NCBI GenBank assembly: GCA_025966435.1
Contig: JAICRQ010000167.1
Location: 1 to 7,219 of the forward strand
DNA length: 7,219 bases
Origin: Anaerolineales bacterium
GTDB taxonomy: Bacteria; Chloroflexota; Anaerolineae; Anaerolineales; Villigracilaceae
Reading direction: 5' to 3'
The notes under the pieces were generated by a model. It was not told the origin of the DNA and did not search any database. It saw only the letters and a list, made by a program, of their open reading frames with translations. A program made the translations under genes and the position numbers. Of the stretch, positions 5,690 to 7,219 are shown one piece after another (positions within the stretch are counted from its first letter, which is position 1; every line of letters starts with the position of its first letter).

Positions 5690-6208
5690 ATGTTCAGACG
5701 AAATGTTACCCCTACGGAACCGCAGCAGCCTGTCCAGGCGGTTGAACGCATCACTTCTGTGCTTGGCTCGGGCGTGATCTGGCACGGCTCGATCAACGGT
5801 TCGGGCGGCGTCCGCATAGAGGGTGCATTCGAAGGGGAGATCGCGCTGCGCGGGATGCTGGTCATTGGGGAAACGGGGCGGGTCACCTGCCAGAATGTGC
5901 GCGCCAACACGGTCATCGTGGCGGGCGCGGTGCGTGGCAATATCACCACCCAAAAGCTGGAAATCCGCGGCTCCGGTCGCGTCTGGGGAGACGTGGTGAC
6001 CACAGCCTTTGTGACGGAGGAAGGTGCGTTCCTACGCGGTCAGATCCGGATGGAAGAAACTGTCGAATTGGACCTCGAGCCCGCTCCCGAGACAACGCCC
6101 TCCGAGGCAGCCCAGGCGGAATCCATCGCCTCAACGCCGATTGTAGTGCCCGACTCAATGATGGATGGCACGACACGTAAAATTACTCGAAAGAGAAAAG
6201 AAGAATAA
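5690..6208 (+). CDS. Bactofilin (polymer-forming cytoskeletal protein)
   Basis: A 172-residue bactofilin. Residues about 18-125 form the domain: repeated short strands with glycines at turns (GSGVIWHGSINGSG, RIEGAFEGEI, GRVTCQNVRANTVIVAG, VRGNITT, IRGSGRVWGDV), as expected for the right-handed beta-helix that polymerises into nucleotide-free filaments. The N-terminal tail (1-17) is short and proline-rich. The C-terminal tail (126-172) is acidic and Ser/Thr/Pro-rich, then ends in a basic KITRKRKEE that could contact membrane or nucleic acid. There is no transmembrane segment. Bactofilins help shape cells, place envelope machinery or organise DNA partitioning; which applies here is unknown, and no peptidase or ParAB partner is adjacent. 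Its own promoter lies immediately upstream and there is no ribosome site. The ProRS-like gene follows after 47 bases. Confidence 0.92.
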   Translation: MFRRNVTPTEPQQPVQAVERITSVLGSGVIWHGSINGSGGVRIEGAFEGEIALRGMLVIGETGRVTCQNVRANTVIVAGAVRGNITTQKLEIRGSGRVWGDVVTTAFVTEEGAFLRGQIRMEETVELDLEPAPETTPSEAAQAESIASTPIVVPDSMMDGTTRKITRKRKEE

Positions 6209-6221
6209 ACCTCACTCCTGG

Positions 6222-6244
6222 CCTCTCTCCTAGAAGGAGAGGGG
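6222..6244 (+). repeat. REP-like palindrome between bactofilin and ProRS-like genes
   Basis: A 10-bp stem (6222-6231 with 6235-6244) closed by an AGA triloop, with one G-T pair that favours plus-strand RNA. No T run follows, so it is not a standard terminator. Its 3' arm contains AGGAGAGG, the only Shine-Dalgarno-like sequence before the ATG at 6256, but 13 bases away and buried in the stem. CT-rich palindromes of this style are scattered in many bacterial genomes, so a dispersed repeat is likely. Confidence 0.5.
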
Positions 6245-6255
6245 TGACAGTGTAA

Positions 6256-7219
6256 ATGAAATACCGCGACCTTAATATCCAAACCCAACGCGAAGCACCC
6301 AACAACGCGCGGACCGAAGGCTTTGCCTTCCTCGTCCGCGCGGGGTATTTAACCCGCGAGAACCAGCTCACGCAGCTTGGAGGCTATGTCATCGAGCACT
6401 TGCGCGAATCTTCCAAAGACGCCGCCTTCCTCTCGCAGCTTTCCCTGACAACGCTCAAAAGTGAAAGCGAAATCTTCTTCCCCCTTGCATCGGGTTCCAT
6501 TGAAATCGCCCATTGTCCGGAATGTAATTACACAGAACGCCTCGAACTGGCACAATTTCAAAAAGTGGCAGAAACAAGCGAACCGCTCTTGCCACTCGAA
6601 AAAGTATTCACGCCTGAATGTCACACGATCGAAGCGCTGGCAGCATTTCTGAAAATACCAGAAGAAAAAACTGCCAAAGCCCTGATGTTCACACGCATTG
6701 TGGATAACAAATTTATCTTCGTCGTCGTGCGCGGGGATATGCAGCTCAGCGAAGCCAAACTCAAACAACACGTTGGAGAGGTCCGCCCTGCGGCGGCTGA
6801 AGAAATCGAAAGAACCGGCGCAGCGCCAGGGTATGCCTCGCCGATTGGGTTGAAAGAGGCGCTGATCGTTGTCGATAATCTCATTCCCCAGACACAGAAT
6901 CTAGTCGCAGGCGCGAACGAAGCGGGGTATCACCTCAGGAACACAAATTACGGACGTGACTACTCGGCTGAAATTGTGGAAGATCTGGTACAAGCCAAAG
7001 CCGGAGATGCCTGCAGGACATGCGGCAGCCCACTATCTATCCTGTCGGCCATCATTTTGGCTACCCGCAATGAATTCAATTTGCAAAATATCCTGCTGGC
7101 TCTCGCTGAGACACACCATGATTCCAAAGGGCTGACGCTCCCCTATCCCTCCGCGCCGTTTGACGTGTATCTCATGCATGTCCCTGGCAAAGAGATTGAC
7201 ACTCGCGCCCAAGCCGAAG
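6256..7219 (+). CDS. ProRS-like protein with INS editing domain and no catalytic core (partial at 3' end)
   Basis: At least 321 codons, open to the window end. The start is fixed by an in-frame TAA immediately before the ATG. Residues 1-50 resemble the bacterial prolyl-tRNA synthetase N-terminus (QREAPNNARTEGFAFLVRAGY). Residues 70-95 match the stretch after motif 2, including the HCPECNY Cys pair. Residues about 110-245 are the INS (YbaK-like) editing domain, with Lys141 in TAKALMF, RGDMQLSEAKL (159-169), the GYASP loop (192-196), His226 in AGYHLRNT and NYGRDY (231-236). A second Cys pair (CRTC, 253-256) follows, then the start of the anticodon-binding domain (SAPFDVYLM, 299-307). About 130 residues carrying motifs 1 and 2 are absent, and the motif 3 region (normally ending GIGVSR) is shortened without its arginine. 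Charging activity is therefore unlikely; hydrolysis of mischarged tRNA is the inferred role. Automated annotation may call it proS. Confidence 0.82.
   Translation, partial: MKYRDLNIQTQREAPNNARTEGFAFLVRAGYLTRENQLTQLGGYVIEHLRESSKDAAFLSQLSLTTLKSESEIFFPLASGSIEIAHCPECNYTERLELAQFQKVAETSEPLLPLEKVFTPECHTIEALAAFLKIPEEKTAKALMFTRIVDNKFIFVVVRGDMQLSEAKLKQHVGEVRPAAAEEIERTGAAPGYASPIGLKEALIVVDNLIPQTQNLVAGANEAGYHLRNTNYGRDYSAEIVEDLVQAKAGDACRTCGSPLSILSAIILATRNEFNLQNILLALAETHHDSKGLTLPYPSAPFDVYLMHVPGKEIDTRAQAE

Noticed and set aside
6306..6470. A frameshift or assembly error explaining the missing ProRS motif 1/2 segment.
   Set aside because: Only about 20 codons separate the two matching regions, so the missing 130 residues cannot be hidden in another frame; a true deletion is needed.
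6349..6771. A minus-strand frame of 140 residues near the window end.
   Set aside because: It is antisense to the ProRS-like gene, whose plus-strand frame shows clear editing-domain motifs.

Overview
The window holds ordinary bacterial housekeeping genes at moderate G+C: one partial gene at each end and eight complete genes between them. The mix is a soluble phosphoribosyltransferase/hydrolase pair, a cytoplasmic Asp-box propeller, FabI, a bactofilin and several genes without a Shine-Dalgarno. It suggests a free-living bacterium, perhaps of the Anaerolineae/Chloroflexota. That placement is inference from general protein character, not from a marker gene. No rRNA, tRNA, transposase, phage gene or CRISPR array is visible, and no gene-free stretch exceeds 300 bases.

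Layout. (1) Bases 2-829: the C-terminal end of a phosphoribosyltransferase, then a small alpha/beta hydrolase, closed by a strong terminator (857-892). In other bacteria these two domains can occur as one fused protein. (2) Bases 899-2664: a two-gene unit with a seven-bladed Asp-box propeller and a calcineurin-like phosphoesterase. It ends in a bidirectional terminator (2678-2704) shared with the convergent cold-shock gene. (3) Bases 2719-3102, minus strand: a CspA-type cold-shock protein with a clear promoter and a leader of about 135 nt. The leader carries a terminator-like hairpin and a helix that can bury the ribosome site. (4) Bases 3164-5626: a unit of nucleotide-sugar epimerase, 3-methyladenine DNA glycosylase and FabI, starting from an extended -10 promoter almost on top of the first ATG and closed by a terminator. 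(5) Bases 5554-5666: a degenerate octamer array in two opposed halves (consensus about ANGTARAC) that contains the fabI terminator and the next promoter. (6) Bases 5690-7219: a bactofilin, a small palindrome, and a prolyl-tRNA-synthetase-like gene running off the end.

The most unusual item is the last gene. It keeps the ProRS N-terminal strip, both CxxC pairs, the whole INS/YbaK-type editing domain and the entry to the anticodon-binding domain. The class II motif 1/2 region and motif 3 are missing, in one uninterrupted reading frame. It looks like a synthetase-derived editing protein that cannot charge tRNA. The octamer array and the structured csp leader are the next most interesting features.
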